Assembly (NCBI RefSeq): GCF_009389715.1
Contig: NC_052409.1
Span: 1,838,001 to 1,902,000, forward strand
DNA length: 64,000 bases
Reading direction: 5' to 3'
Source: Phoenix dactylifera
Taxonomy: Eukaryota > Streptophyta > Magnoliopsida > Arecales > Arecaceae
The position numbers and the translations under genes were made by a program. Shown here in pieces: positions 1 to 11,506 of the stretch (position 1 is the stretch's first letter; each line of letters begins with the position of its first letter). Below the pieces are notes generated by a model, which did not search any database, was not told where the DNA came from, and was given only the letters and a program-made list of their open reading frames with translations.

Positions 1-346
1 TGTAGTTATTATATAGGAAGAGTTTTATAGAGTATTATTCATTTCTGAAACTGCTTTAGTAAACAAGATTCTACTTAGCCAAGTCCACCTGGTATTTTAG
101 ATGGAATCAGAACATTTTTTATATACCTATGAGTGTTTGCTAGATCTGGGGTATGAACACATTAATTTAATTCCAGATTTTCTATTTCAGAAAAAAGTTA
201 TGAAACAAGCAAGATAACTTTGATTCCAGAACCCTCAAGATTGCAATCAACTAAGCTAAGAGCTTGAAATAAGTTTCAAATGTAGCAAGGTGCCATACTT
301 TTGAGTAGTATGTTCTAATATTGAAACCTTTTTCTTTCTCATACAG
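1..346. other. Intron sequence of the lipase gene
   Basis: AT-rich DNA ending in a T-rich acceptor (ATACAG at 341-346) for the first visible lipase exon. I see no convincing upstream exon here. Confidence 0.6.
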
Positions 347-3300
347 ATTCTAGCATACGTCTTATGAGAAAAGAAGATTCTTGTCGGCAACTTGCATCAG
401 GTGTTCTGAATCGATGGCTATCACAACACCCCAGAGCCGAGAAAAAGGAGAAAGTAGGGGCCAAGGATTTGAGTAAAAAAGAGGAAAGACTCCCAGATTC
501 TCTGAAAACCAACCTGAATGAACCTGGTAATTATGATCCAATGCTTGTCAAAGATGGTTCTGATGATCAAGAATTGAATATCTCGAAGTGGAAACTGGAA
601 CTTGCTTGGCTCTCTAAAGCTCTTGAGCCGGCAATGCAATTTTATAAGTGGGCATCTTCTACAGGTTCTTTCTTTTGTGCCTTCCTTTTCTCCTTCCCTT
701 TCAACTAACTGCATAGACATCCATGATCATTGTATTTAGTTGACCAATTTTCCTTCTCTCGTATCTTCTTTCATTTAAATAAATATTGATGTCTAAAGCA
801 TTATTCATCTTTCTCCATACTGTCATTTGTGTAATGCAGACTCATTAGTGATGTGATGCTAGGGACTGTTTTTCTATGATTGACATGCATGCATATATAT
901 TAGACATGAAATTTGACATCATGGAAATCAAATACTGTACTTTACAGGGATCAATTTGCAAGCCATCCCTCTTTTTATTTCCATACATTAGTTTATCTGT
1001 TAACAAACCTGAAGTCAGTTTATATTAGGTGAAATGCCAGAGGAGGCATGTATTGTTTCAGTATGGTAATCGAGATATAAATGTTGACGTATCAGCTAAT
1101 ACATTTCTAGATTAGCTCGGAATTTGACATTTCAGTTGTAGCACATATGGAAGTGGAAAACAACACATAAAATATTGTCTGATTATCATACAACATAATG
1201 AAACTGATAAGCAACACTAAACAATTTAGATTCAAGATGCATCAAACGCATTGTATCAGGCCTGTAAATATAGTTGGGGATGTGGATTATTTTATCATTT
1301 TGTAATCCTTACAGCAAGTCTTCACTCATAATAAAATAGATCCTATTATGCTCTCCAGCTATGGATGCTAACTGAGTGCTGACTAACTGCAGGAAGTCAT
1401 GAAAAGCAGAAAGCACCACCGAGCACTCATTCTTTTATTGAGATTCTTACCAATCTTCAGCGGAGTAAAGTTAGCATCCAGGACTGGAGCCTTAGTGATC
1501 TTACAGTTGGTTTGTACCTCATTTACTTGAGCCAAGCTTCGGCAGAGAAGGTCGAGGATTTCAAGGGGATTCAGATCTTTTCAGATGCTATGGTAATTTC
1601 TGATCTGCTGTTTTGTAGGAGACTTTTGAGTGGATATTTATTAGTGAAATGTCTCAATCATTAATTTGAACTTCATTGGCATGTCACTTTATATAGGAAC
1701 TTGTTGGTAATGCTGTTAAAAAGTAATTGATACTTCTTTACTTTTAAATCTGTTGGAAGGATATTATGATTTGCTAACTTGCATGATTTTATGGTTTTTT
1801 GCTAGGTTCAAGAACTAATTTATCACATTGAACTAGCAAAGGGGGCTTATAAAGAAAATGCAACTGGTCTTGCACGCCATAGCATGCTTCGAGAAAGGAA
1901 CATCATAAAGTTTGTAAAAGATTCCAGTGTGATGAGGCCTGGATACTATATTGGGATCGATACCCGTAATAAATTAGTTATTCTTGGGATTCGTGGGACT
2001 CATACCGTATATGACCTTATTACTGATGTAGTTTCTTCAAGTGATTCAAAAGTGTCGTTTGAAGGCTTCTCAACCCACTTTGGAACAGCTGAAGCTGCTC
2101 GGTGGTACCTGGATCATGAAATGCAAACTATTAAAAAATGCTTAGAGAAACACAAGGTGATGAGGGATCTTACTGTCCTTTAATTGTCCTTACTAATTTA
2201 CTTTTAATTTTAAATTTTCTTGCATATTTGTGGTATCTACATTCATTATACTGGAAACCATAATTTATGGACAGGAATATAGGTTAAGGCTAGTAGGACA
2301 TTCCCTTGGAGGTGCCACTGCTGCACTACTTGCAATAATGCTACGGAAGAAATCAGCAGAAGAGCTTGGCTTTAGTCCTGAAATTGTTTCTGCTGTTGGA
2401 TTTGGAACTCCACCTTGTGTATCAAAAGAACTCGTGGAAAGCTGTGCCAGCTATGTTTCAACTGTTGTATTACAGGTTGGAAGTTATAACACTTTGATCT
2501 GATGAATTGTTTTCTGATTGCAGTTTCTCATTGCAGCATGATGCCTTGCATTTTTGTTCTTCTATTCGCCCCTTCTGCAGGATGATATAATTCCCAGATT
2601 AAGCGCTGCTTCACTCACAAGATTGCGAAATGAAATTCTTGAAACTGATTGGTAATTATCTAGAAACATGGTCAGCCTTCTACAACTATGAATACTGAAG
2701 TAAATTAGTTATGTATTTGTCAATATATATATGTATTTGTCAATATATATATGTATTTGTCAATATATATATATATAGATAGATAGATATACATACATGC
2801 ATGCATACATAGATAGATTGATACATAGATAGATAGATACATATACATACATGCATGCCTGCATATACATACATACATACATACATAGATTCATAGATAG
2901 ATACATAGATAGATAGATAGACAGACATGCATGCATGCATGCATATACATACATGCATGCATGCATGCATGCATATACATACATACATATATACATGCAA
3001 GCATGCATATACATACATACATGCATGCATGCATATACATACATACATGCATGCATGCATATACATACATACATGCATGCATGCATATACATACATACAT
3101 ATACACACACACACATATGTAGAGAGAGATGGACTTGGCTACACTCTAGTGGATCTCCAATCAGATTTGGATATGTCTACATTGGACAATGGAGGTCCTA
3201 CATCGGACAATGAAGGTCCTACATCGATGATTTAGGCCGTTGGATGTGCTATGCTACCGTTAAAATGTTTACACACAAAAAATTATGTGATTTGGAAATT

Positions 3301-5823
3301 TCTAACCTATACATCAAGCGATCAAAAAAATATATATAATTTAATGTTATTTAGATTGTCCATTTTTTGACCATTTGATGCATGAGCTAGGTGTTTTCAA
3401 ATCACATGATTTTTGGTATGTAAGCAATTTAGAAGTAGTAGATGACATGCATGGATCATTGATGTAGAACCTCCATCATTCAATCTAGATTTGGCCGGAT
3501 CTGAGTGGAGATCCAATTGAGTGTAGTCAAGTCTAGCTCCATATATATATATATATTGGTCGGGGATACTTTTTGGAGATCTTTAGTTTACAAGAACAAA
3601 TATTTGTATGAGTTTGTGTAAAAGAAATGTTTAATCAACATTTGTCCACCCTCAGGTCTAAAGAATGATTGAACATGACAAGGAATATGTATTCAATGTT
3701 ACAGAAGGGATTGTGCAGGATTTTGCAAAAACTTAGCAGTTAGCAATAAATTGAGGGATAGATTTGATGTATTTATTTCTTGAACAAATCTTGAAGTTAT
3801 GCAAGCATTCTCACACATATCGTGCATTTAAAATATATAGAAACTTAGATTGGATATGAAACTTTAGTAGAGACAATCTGATAGAAAATTCTGGATAGTA
3901 CCTCCAGTTTGAGTGCTGCGAGTATCTGTCGTTCGAATATGGAGTTCCTTTCTAACTTTCAGAACATTATGATATTAAGGCTGCCTGAACCTGTTAGACT
4001 TCCAGGCTTGAGAGGACTTAATTCACACTGAGTGATTTAATATAACATCACATAACGAGCATTTAAAATACATGGAAACTCAGATTTGATGTGAAACGTA
4101 ATAGTGACAATCTGATTGGAAAGTCGGAATAGTACCTCCAGTTTGAGTGCTGCCAGTACCTGTCAGCCAAATATGGAGTTCCTTTTTTAACATTATGATG
4201 TTGAGGATACTTGATCTGTTAGATAGACTTCCAGGCTTGAGGGGACTTAATTGATTTAATATAACATCTTGGCATGAACTTTTTTTTTTGCTTAATACGT
4301 TGAACCATTTTTTTTAAGCAAATTGGTTGAGCATTTTGACCAAACTAACAGCCTGTGGCTATTGATAGAAGTGTCATATAATATTCCACTTTATGTTAAA
4401 ATAAGCCTATTTGAAACATATTATTTTGGCATACTCCTTTGGGTGCTATCTTTCTCCACCCTCTACCCTCTTGCCTTCTGCCATGGTGTCCCTTGGAGTA
4501 ATTGAAAAAAGAAATCCTTGTTTTGTTTCAGAAATGCTTAAATAGAAACAGTCCTTTATTTGAACTTTATTATCATTTGATGGTGCATCCATTTATCCAC
4601 AATCTGTTTACAGTCAGCAATGCCTATGATAACATGCAATAAGCCCAACTTTACAGTATAACAAAAATATAAAGTACCAGCCACTAGGTGATGTTGAAGA
4701 GAGTGTTGTTCATTGAATTCTGTTTAGAGCACAAATTTAGATGCTCAATTCTGCACAGAATCCACATAATATCTGTTTTTATTTTATATATCTTTTAAGT
4801 TTTAACTATGATTGTCATGTTCGGTAGTTATGAATGCTTGATATTGTAGTATTTTTATTCCTGGAAATTTCTTAAACTTTCAGGATGAGTGTTTTAGAGA
4901 AGGAAGACTGGAAAGGCATTGTAGATTTAGTTACGAATGCTAAGCAAGTCATGTCCTCAGTTCAAGATGTGGTCGTGAAACTTGCTGATTATGCCAAGTT
5001 TAGGAGTAAATCAAAAACTTCAGGTAAGCCTCTTAAATATTTCACATGGGGCGGAATTTGTATTTTGTAGATCATGAACTGAAATCACCGGACATCTCCT
5101 TCATGCTTCCTATGGAACTTCTCTCATGGTAGATTGGCAGTATTGCAAGCTGCTAGATAATCATAGTAGGTTAGTAGCTTTATTACATATATCATTGGAA
5201 ACCTCTCTTTAGAAGTTCTTTCAACCAGCTGAACTTAGAGTAGCCTGTTAACTATAAGCGACTTCCAAGCATGCTATGTGTTTTGCTCTTCTAGCTTACA
5301 TCAGTAATGTTTTTGATAAAAAGATTACGTCACTAATGTTTATACCAAGAAATTACAGTAGCAAGCAGTTAACCTGTCAATGGCTGAACCTTCCAAGCTG
5401 CACTAGGATATCTTTTGCCTTGTAGATATACAAACTTGACGCAGCCTTTCATATTCCAAAAATGTGCGAGAATATTATGATGCAGCAATTTAAATCTGCA
5501 TGAATTGTTTGATTATATCAATTCAATTAATATCAGGATGGACTATTGTCTGGTAAAGTTGTCTATCCACTATCTTCTATACATCCCAAGATCATTGGAT
5601 AGTACTTATGTTGCTATAAGCCATACTTGGTATCCATTGGAGTGTCAATTGCCTTATTTTTTTTAAACATATCAACCGTTTGTGGAAGAATAAGGTACAT
5701 TCTCTGAGACAGTGCGACTTATTCTGCCCATCTTTTGACTCCAAGGAGGGATTCATAAACTCAAGGATGCGCGTGTGCGCACAAACACACCACACACACA
5801 CACACACACACGCACGCACACAC

Positions 5824-5881
<58 letters not shown>

Positions 5882-6614
5882 AAGTTGTGTTTAAAATCTT
5901 GTCAGTGCAGAATAAATCAATATTGAGAATTTATATTGTTAATCTTTATGCTAACTCAGATTTATTGGATTCGTAACTCCATTGTAGTGGAGGCTATGTA
6001 GCTATGCTTTAAGCATTGCTTGGGTTAAAAATAACTAACTGTCTTGGTTGAATGCCTTGCCAGCCCAATTATTAAAATACTGAATCTTTCACCATGAATA
6101 ATTTCTTTTGATTTTGTTTTAGTGTTGGCAATGTCATTTGTTTTTTGCAAGTTGTTGGTAAATGAAATGTTAACCGTGCATATTCCAATGTCAACTTAAA
6201 AGTCTTCATCTAGTCTCACAAAGCACTTGGAACTCCTGCATGACTTGTATATTCTTTATCTGATGTGACCTGCCATTGTTGACAGACGTATCTGTTAGGA
6301 AAGATGCATCTCCGCTGCGAACGCCCCATGAAGAATCTCAAGCCATTGCTAAACAAGAGGGAGCTGTTTCAGAGGAGCTTTTCACCCCAGGGACACTGTA
6401 TTACTTGAAAAGAGAGATTGATGATATAGGTGGCAACATGAAAAGTAGAGAATCCTTTACACTCTGGAAGAGGCATCCAGGTGAACATTTCCAGAGGATA
6501 TTACTTTCCAGTAACTTAATTTCTGATCATAAATGTGATAGCCATTATTATGCTCTAAGGGATGTGCTCAAAAGCTTGCCAGCATCTGATGACAAAGTCC
6601 ATTTTAAGATATGA
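347..6614 (+). CDS. Class-3 lipase (alpha/beta hydrolase), 5' end missing
   Basis: Seven exons join in frame: 347-664, 1393-1592, 1806-2156, 2275-2475, 2581-2651, 4884-5023 and 6286-6614 (stop TGA 6612-6614), giving about 535 visible residues. All introns begin GT and end AG. The fourth exon encodes the nucleophile elbow GHSLGG (Ser about residue 299 of the visible part), followed by GFGTPPCVS. The fifth begins DDIIPRLS, which probably supplies the catalytic Asp, and the last carries LISDHKCDSHYY, which probably supplies the His. The family is the plant lipase class 3 / mono- and diacylglycerol lipase group, often annotated as calmodulin-binding heat-shock protein; members hydrolyse acylglycerols at membranes. 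The first exon begins in phase, with two bases completing a codon, and no start exon is visible in 1-346, so the N terminus lies left of the window. The 2.2-kb intron at 2652-4883 is full of repeats. The family call is firm; the substrate is not known. Confidence 0.92.
2711..3119. repeat. Minisatellite plus compound tetranucleotide microsatellite
   Basis: Three exact copies of a 20-bp unit (ATGTATTTGTCAATATATAT) fill 2711-2770. They run into TA, then GATA, CATA and CATG repeats up to about 3119. The long Cys/Met/His/Tyr-only reading frames here on both strands are microsatellite artefacts. It lies inside lipase intron 2652-4883. Confidence 0.95.
3125..3540. mobile_element. MITE with ~45-bp imperfect terminal inverted repeats
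   Basis: The left end (around GACTTGGCTACACTC, 3132-3146, then GGATCTCC at 3151-3158) is matched in inverse by the right end (GGAGATCC about 3507-3514, then GAGTGTAGTCAAGTC about 3519-3533). The inverted repeats run about 45 bp with roughly a quarter of positions differing. The element is about 415 bp and has no coding capacity. It sits between a microsatellite and a short TA tract, so the target-site duplication, and therefore the superfamily, cannot be decided. Confidence 0.7.
3813..4270. repeat. Tandem duplication, ~235-bp unit, in lipase intron
   Basis: The stretch around GCATTTAAAAT at 3824 recurs at 4059 and similarity continues through GTACCTCCAGTTTGAGTGCTG to GATTTAATATAACATC. The copies differ by substitutions and a small deletion in the second, so the duplication is not recent. 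Confidence 0.8.
5784..5879. repeat. (CA)n(GA)n microsatellite
   Basis: A CA-rich tract passes into about 26 GA units, all within the lipase intron 5024-6285. Confidence 0.95.
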
Positions 6615-7216
6615 TAGACCTCTCCCAAGAACTGATCAAATCTCGGATAAACGTCGAGATGTGACCTGCCTTTCACAGCCCATCAGCAATTGGTTGATTA
6701 TATAAGTCAAATATGTCATCTCCATCCTGAGTTTTAAGGTCTGGGGCTGTCATGTAGGCTATGCTTCAGGGTATTCACATTGTTTTGGTTTTTTTTTTCT
6801 TGTATATTATTGGAGATGGATGTCAAAAAAATTGGTCCATCCACTGCTTTCTAATATCTGGTTCATGTAAGAGTTAGTGTTCATCTTTTTTTTGGTCGGC
6901 ATAAGTTCACTTGCCATTGATGGAGCCCATCTATGTTGTGCTCCTTCTGCTTATGCGAGGGCAAAGCATGACAGCCAATTGAATGGATTTGGCTCCTTAA
7001 ACTTGGGAGTGTTGATATTTGCTGGGAGCTACTAAAGCTAGAAAATAGCTTTGTCTCCAAATCAGTGATACCCAAGAGCAGCATGACAGCAGACCCATGA
7101 ATGTGAATGACCTGAATTAATCAAAATGCCAAGATACAGGCAAATCTTAGTACATAGATCTTACAGCCTGAAGCATTCAGTAACCCACACAACATGACAG
7201 CCTCTACTTGCACGAA
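6615..7216. other. Convergent 3' UTR region
   Basis: Space between the stop codons of the lipase (+) and cyclophilin (-) genes. It should hold both 3' UTRs and polyadenylation sites. No further gene is seen. Confidence 0.6.
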
Positions 7217-7741
7217 TCAATTTTCCATGATCTGTCCAGAGTCTTCGATCACCACCAGCGAAGAAGTCCTCCCACTTTCAGAACCCACCTCCTCCATTGC
7301 CTGCACCACGCTGTAGCCATCGACAACCTTGCCGAACACCACATGTTTTCCATCCAGCCATGAAGTCTTCTCGGTGCAGATGAAGAACTGTGATCCATTT
7401 GTGTTGGGACCAGCATTGGCCATGGATAGCACACCAGGACCCGTGTGCTTCTTCTTGAAGTTCTCATCCTCAAACTTGAGGCCATAGATGGATTCGCCAC
7501 CAGTTCCATTGCCCCTGGTGAAGTCCCCACCCTGGCACATGAAGCTGGGGATGATGCGATGGAAGGTAGAGCCCTTGTAGTGCAATGGCTTGCCCGACCT
7601 CCCAATCCCCTTCTCTCCGGTGCAGAGACACCGGAAATTCTCAGCAGTTTTAGGGGTGACATCGGCAAACAGCTCCATCACAACGCGACCAGCTTTTGCC
7701 TTTCCAATCAGTATATCAAAGAATACCCTGGGGTTTGCCAT
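7217..7741 (-). CDS. Cytosolic cyclophilin (peptidyl-prolyl cis-trans isomerase)
   Basis: A single coding exon gives 174 residues, the usual length of plant single-domain cyclophilins. Cyclophilins isomerise Xaa-Pro bonds and bind cyclosporin A. Catalytic and ligand residues are all visible: Arg62 and Phe67 in FHRIIPSF, Gln70, the [17 protein letters not shown] stretch (106-122), Trp128 and His133. The plant-specific insertion [15 protein letters not shown] lies at 44-58. There is no signal or transit peptide, so it is expected in cytosol and nucleus. I start at the ATG of [10 protein letters not shown] (7741-7739). An acceptor (CAG at 7747-7745) lies three bases upstream of it, and a matching donor GTAAGA at 8757-8752 implies a 5'UTR intron of about 1 kb. 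The upstream open frame to 7909 is therefore intronic. Confidence 0.97.
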   Translation of the reverse strand: MANPRVFFDILIGKAKAGRVVMELFADVTPKTAENFRCLCTGEKGIGRSGKPLHYKGSTFHRIIPSFMCQGGDFTRGNGTGGESIYGLKFEDENFKKKHTGPGVLSMANAGPNTNGSQFFICTEKTSWLDGKHVVFGKVVDGYSVVQAMEEVGSESGRTSSLVVIEDSGQIMEN

Positions 7742-7744
7742 TCT

Positions 7745-8757
7745 CTGACGGGAGTAGAGAATTCGTCCAGTAAATCTTTCAGACCAAACGAACAGATGAT
7801 AGTAGTAAGATTTCCTCAAAAACCGCACCAGTAACAGTTTGCTTTGCTCAAGTAATAAGGAATAGAAATCACAGGAATAGTTATCAATTGCCAAAATATA
7901 TTTACTCATAGAAGACTAAAGAGGTTACAGAAAGAACTTATCATTACTATTTCCCATCAGCAAAACAAGAAGTTACTCTTGGGTGAGACACAGAGGGAGA
8001 GCTTATGAGAATGAAATGAACATATGGGATGCTTTTTCTAATATGAAAATCAGAAAATACTTTATTTAAAAAAAAGTTTTTGGCAAAAAACTGATGCAAA
8101 ATCTGTTTGCGTACTCGGATGAAATGCTATAAATCAGTATTTTTTAGGGATTTTTCGAGCACCTAATAACAGAACGGATTTCTCAAGTATATTTGAGGGA
8201 GAAAAGGTATCTTTCTAATATATGTGGATCAGCATGCATTTTAACTTAAAAAATTCTTGGAATTATTAGGATTTCGGTGCAAAACTCTGGTTACAACCTC
8301 GCATGAAATTCTTATCGAGCATTAGCTCATGAAATAATAAATTGAAGTAAAAGGTTAAAGCACCGAAAAAGAGAGCAAAGAAAAAAGTGATCTTTTCACC
8401 ACTCGGTCAAAAAATACATGAAATTTACGCCAATGATGAAAAGATCTCCGTCTTCCTCAAATGACTTCCAAGAAAAATATGGATTGGAAGTGGATATTTG
8501 ATGGGAGAGACAATTCTATATCGCACAAGTTTTGAGCTCAACAGGCGTATGACTTCGCCTCCAAGCCTTCGATATGTGCTTCCTCTTCTTCTCTCTTCCT
8601 AATTCTTGAGTTCCGAAGATATATGAAGAAGTTCAGGAATTGAGGGATTCACCGATGGTGCGAAGAACCAAATTACAATCAAATTGAAAAGATCGAAATA
8701 CATATACAGATAAAATACGGAGTGCGGCGCAGAGGAGAAGAGAAAAAAAAATCTTAC
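7745..8757 (-). other. Probable 5'UTR intron of the cyclophilin gene
   Basis: The donor GTAAGA (8757-8752) follows a leader-like exon downstream of a TATA box. The acceptor is CCCGTCAG ending at 7745, preceded by a pyrimidine-rich run. The interior is AT-rich with no coding signal. This is inference from splice signals only. Confidence 0.6.
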
Positions 8758-8828
8758 CCTTTGGGAGGAATAAGGATAGGAGGCGTCCCTAGCGTCAGGG
8801 TTTTGGGTTGCGGAGAGATGGAAAGGCC

Positions 8829-8836
8829 TTATAAAG
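8829..8836 (-). promoter_or_regulatory. TATA box of the cyclophilin gene
   Basis: CTTTATAA on the minus strand, about 70 bases upstream of the proposed 5'UTR donor, places transcription start near 8800. Confidence 0.65.
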
Positions 8837-8840
8837 CGTC

Positions 8841-8864
8841 GGGTTAGGGTTAGGGTTAGGGTTT
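8841..8864 (-). promoter_or_regulatory. Triple telo-box (AAACCCTAA) cluster
   Basis: Read on the minus strand this is GAAACCCTAACCCTAACCC and one more unit, directly upstream of the TATA box. Telo boxes in plant promoters are known to work with site II motifs in genes of growing cells. Confidence 0.75.
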
Positions 8865-8939
8865 CACGAAAAGCTCATTCCGGCATTCGGATGGCCCGTT
8901 CCATGTAAAAGCCCGGCCGATGGATCACTCTATTGACTC

Positions 8940-8980
8940 GGCCCATCTATGCATACAGGCCGAGCCCATCTCCATGGGCT
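8940..8980 (-). promoter_or_regulatory. Three site II (TGGGCC/T) motifs
   Basis: TGGGCC at 8945-8940 and TGGGCT at 8968-8963 on the minus strand, and TGGGCT at 8975-8980 on the plus strand. Site II elements bind TCP factors. With the telo boxes 80-120 bases nearer the gene, this is the classical promoter pairing for growth-linked housekeeping genes. Confidence 0.6.
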
Positions 8981-8999
8981 TGAATTCTGTTGTCAAGCC

Positions 9000-9346
9000 A
9001 CGCAATGACCCAAAACCTGGCCACGTCTTAAACCCCGGTCACCCAGAGGCAAACGATTCATTTCTCAGTTTAATTACAAATCAGTAATACCATCCAATCC
9101 GTTTCAAAATTTGTGAGGTCTTCCCTGAAAAAAAAAAAAAAAAACATCAACATTAATTTGATATACAACTAACTCCATGAACACATTGAGTGAGGGACAA
9201 TTTAATGTGAAGGGACGTTCTAGCTCTCCAACTGTCTCATTTGTTGTGAAGGCAAGAGGTTGTGTGGTGTCAACGTCTTGGTGGCCGAAGATGCAATACC
9301 ATGAACCCTTGGCATGGTGACTTTTACAACCACAGTGCATGCACCA

Positions 9347-9396
<50 letters not shown>

Positions 9397-9955
9397 TTAG
9401 TTTCAAGATAGAAGGTAGAGGACCTACCGCCACTCCTTTCATTAAGAAGATGAAATGGAGACGTAAGCAATGGGTGAAACACAAGGAAGAGACAAAGGGG
9501 ATAGGGGAAGAAAAGAACAACAGATGGAGACCCGCGGGACATCGACGATGTGTTTGCTTGGCACGAAGCACTTGACGTTGGGCTGCTAATTAAGGAGACT
9601 TTGAGCCTTCCCTCTCTGATTTTTTTGTGGAGCAGCATTAGCACAGTACCTCGTCAGCTGCAGAGCCTTCGCGAGCATGTTATCGGTACTGCGACATTCC
9701 TCTCTCCTCACTGCCTAGCGAAGAGCCGAAGCGGCAACTCCAATCCAACCCTACTTTGGTCATCTTCTATTTTGGCTGCAGATGTAGGGATCAAACATTT
9801 CTTTGTTTATTGAAATTTCAACTAATTTATAATAAAATAGTAAATAGCAGCAATCTATGCTCTTTCGCACATGCGTGATGAGTCGGATGGCCCACGGTCA
9901 ATGCATCCTTGAAGTGAAATCTTAGATGCCAACGGCTAGAGAAAGAATCAAAGAG
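9000..9955. other. Intergenic region without supported gene
   Basis: Holds an A-run near 9128, a TA microsatellite and a moderately GC-rich stretch at 9520-9780 that I could not assign. The short open frames here have no family resemblance. Confidence 0.5.
9349..9394. repeat. (TA)n microsatellite
   Basis: About 22 TA units flanked by CCAA and TTGG, so the whole tract is an inverted repeat. Confidence 0.95.
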
Positions 9956-9959
9956 AGTG

Positions 9960-10115
9960 CGAGAACTCGTGCGGGCATGTATTTAATCCCATATCAGTTA
10001 TCACTGGATATATCTTGGATACTTGTACAAGATTAAGAAACCTAAATAATACCTTCTAACTAGCCATGTTAAGTAAAGTACTGAGTTGTTACAAATGGTG
10101 TTAGAGCGGACTCAG
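9960..10115 (+). mobile_element. LTR-retroelement fossil (solo-LTR-like end)
   Basis: The text has the style of a plant LTR 3' end followed by a degenerate tract resembling an initiator-tRNA primer-binding site near 10090-10110. No internal coding region follows. It is old, broken and fragmentary; the superfamily cannot be told. Confidence 0.4.
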
Positions 10116-10266
10116 TCCATAATTTATGTGGATTAGAAGACACTACAGCACATACCCTTATTCGCTAGGTAAACCTTAGGTATTTATACATGATTAAAGA
10201 ACCCAAATAATATGTGAATCATGCATTATGCATTTGTGCTAGTCGTTCACTATAGCCAACACTACA

Positions 10267-10572
10267 TTGGGCTTGTTTGGCTAAAGCTGAGTCCATTGTA
10301 TCTCTCATGACAAAGAGGCATGTCCAAGAAAATTTTAAATCATGCAAAAAAAATTAGCCTAAAAGTTGTTTGGTAAGCTTTACATATTTCAAACTACCAT
10401 TCAAACAACTATTATTATCCGGACCCAAAATATGCTAGAAACACTTGGAAATTATTCAAACAACAAATACCATTTTTTTTCCTTTATTTTCTCTTCGAGC
10501 CTAGCATTACTCTATTTCTTTGGGGTTTTTTTTTCCAGAGTTCCTTGGTAGTAATTTGAGCCTAAACACCCA
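10267..10572. mobile_element. Possible Tourist-like MITE
   Basis: GGGCTTGTTTGGCT at the left is loosely matched in inverse by AGCCTAAACACCC at the right, about 305 bp apart. There is no coding capacity and I could not confirm a target duplication. It lies just upstream of the BET1-like gene promoter. Confidence 0.3.
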
Positions 10573-10611
10573 AATCGGTGCGCTTAATTTACTTAGACCT
10601 TTAACCGGCCC

Positions 10612-10671
10612 GGCCCATTATGAAAAGAAGTGACGCACGGGTTCCTCCTTATCGATCGTTGTATGTATAAA
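10612..10671 (+). promoter_or_regulatory. Core promoter of the BET1-like SNARE gene
   Basis: TATAAA at 10666-10671 lies 54 bases downstream of a site II motif (GGCCCA, 10612-10617). A CT-rich patch (about 10777-10817), common in plant leaders, follows. Transcription start is expected near 10700. Confidence 0.55.
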
Positions 10672-10776
10672 TGCCACGTCAATACTACGTACAAGTGAGG
10701 GAGTGAGGGTAAAATCGTAGGTGCCAGCGACGATGCCGTTCTTTAAAACTCGTGGGCGTTACAACGCCCCATCCCC

Positions 10777-10781
10777 CCCTC

Positions 10782-10817
<36 letters not shown>
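10777..10817 (+). repeat. CT-rich (Y-patch-like) microsatellite in leader
   Basis: About 18 CT units in the presumed 5' leader of the BET1-like gene. Confidence 0.85.
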
Positions 10818-10819
<2 letters not shown>

Positions 10820-11002
10820 TTCCCAGGTTCCCCTTGGGCGAGATCGCGGTGCGCTCTAGAGATCCAGAGCTCCAAGAGCTTTAATTCTACTTCTCGTCTT
10901 CGTTGGCGATCGTCGTAGGGGTTAGTTTTCTTCCCATATTTTCTATCGGTCGATGGCTTGCATTTGGATTCAGGAATTGGGCTTTTGGATTCAAGAATTG
11001 GG

Positions 11003-11011
11003 TTAGGGTTT
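11003..11011 (-). promoter_or_regulatory. Telo box in the BET1-like gene leader
   Basis: TTAGGGTTT on the plus strand is AAACCCTAA on the minus strand. It lies about 300 bases downstream of the presumed start site. Confidence 0.4.
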
Positions 11012-11506
11012 TGGGGGGTTCTTCCAAGATCGGAGATGTTATGTATTGCATCCATTTGGCAAGGTCGTTTCTGTTTTCTTATTTTTTCGATTTATGCTAA
11101 TAACTTTTTTCCCCTCTCTAGAGGTTCAATAATGGGTTTTCTTGTATGGAATGAGTTATTTTTTATCTTAAAAGATTTGATTCTACGAATTGTTTTTATT
11201 GCCTTTTTTCCTTTATTTTTTTTCATTTTTTTGATCGATTTGATCTTAGGATGCAAGAATTTAGTTAATTTATGCAAACTCGGTTGCAAGAGTTTAATCA
11301 AGTTAGATGAACTCGAAATTTTTTGATCCATGGAAGTATTAATGCCATATTTTTCATCTGTATTTCAATTGTAGAATAGAGAGAGGAAACTTTCTGCATC
11401 GCTCTTATCCAAGAAAGTTGATCGTTGCATAAGACAGAAAGAATTGGGAGAAAAAAACTAAAGAAGGGAAAGGAAAGTCTTCTAGTTTGCTTAAAATAGT
11501 GGATCA

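Noticed and set aside
2778-3119. Possible CRISPR-like spaced repeats
   Set aside because: The periodicity is a compound microsatellite with no unique spacers, in a plant intron.
2740-3235. Cys/Met/Tyr/His-rich frames on both strands
   Set aside because: Direct translations of CATA/CATG microsatellites.
7742-7909. N-terminal extension of the cyclophilin starting [10 protein letters not shown]
   Set aside because: A good acceptor lies three bases before MANPRV, a matching donor lies at 8757, and the extension has no family resemblance. It is intron.
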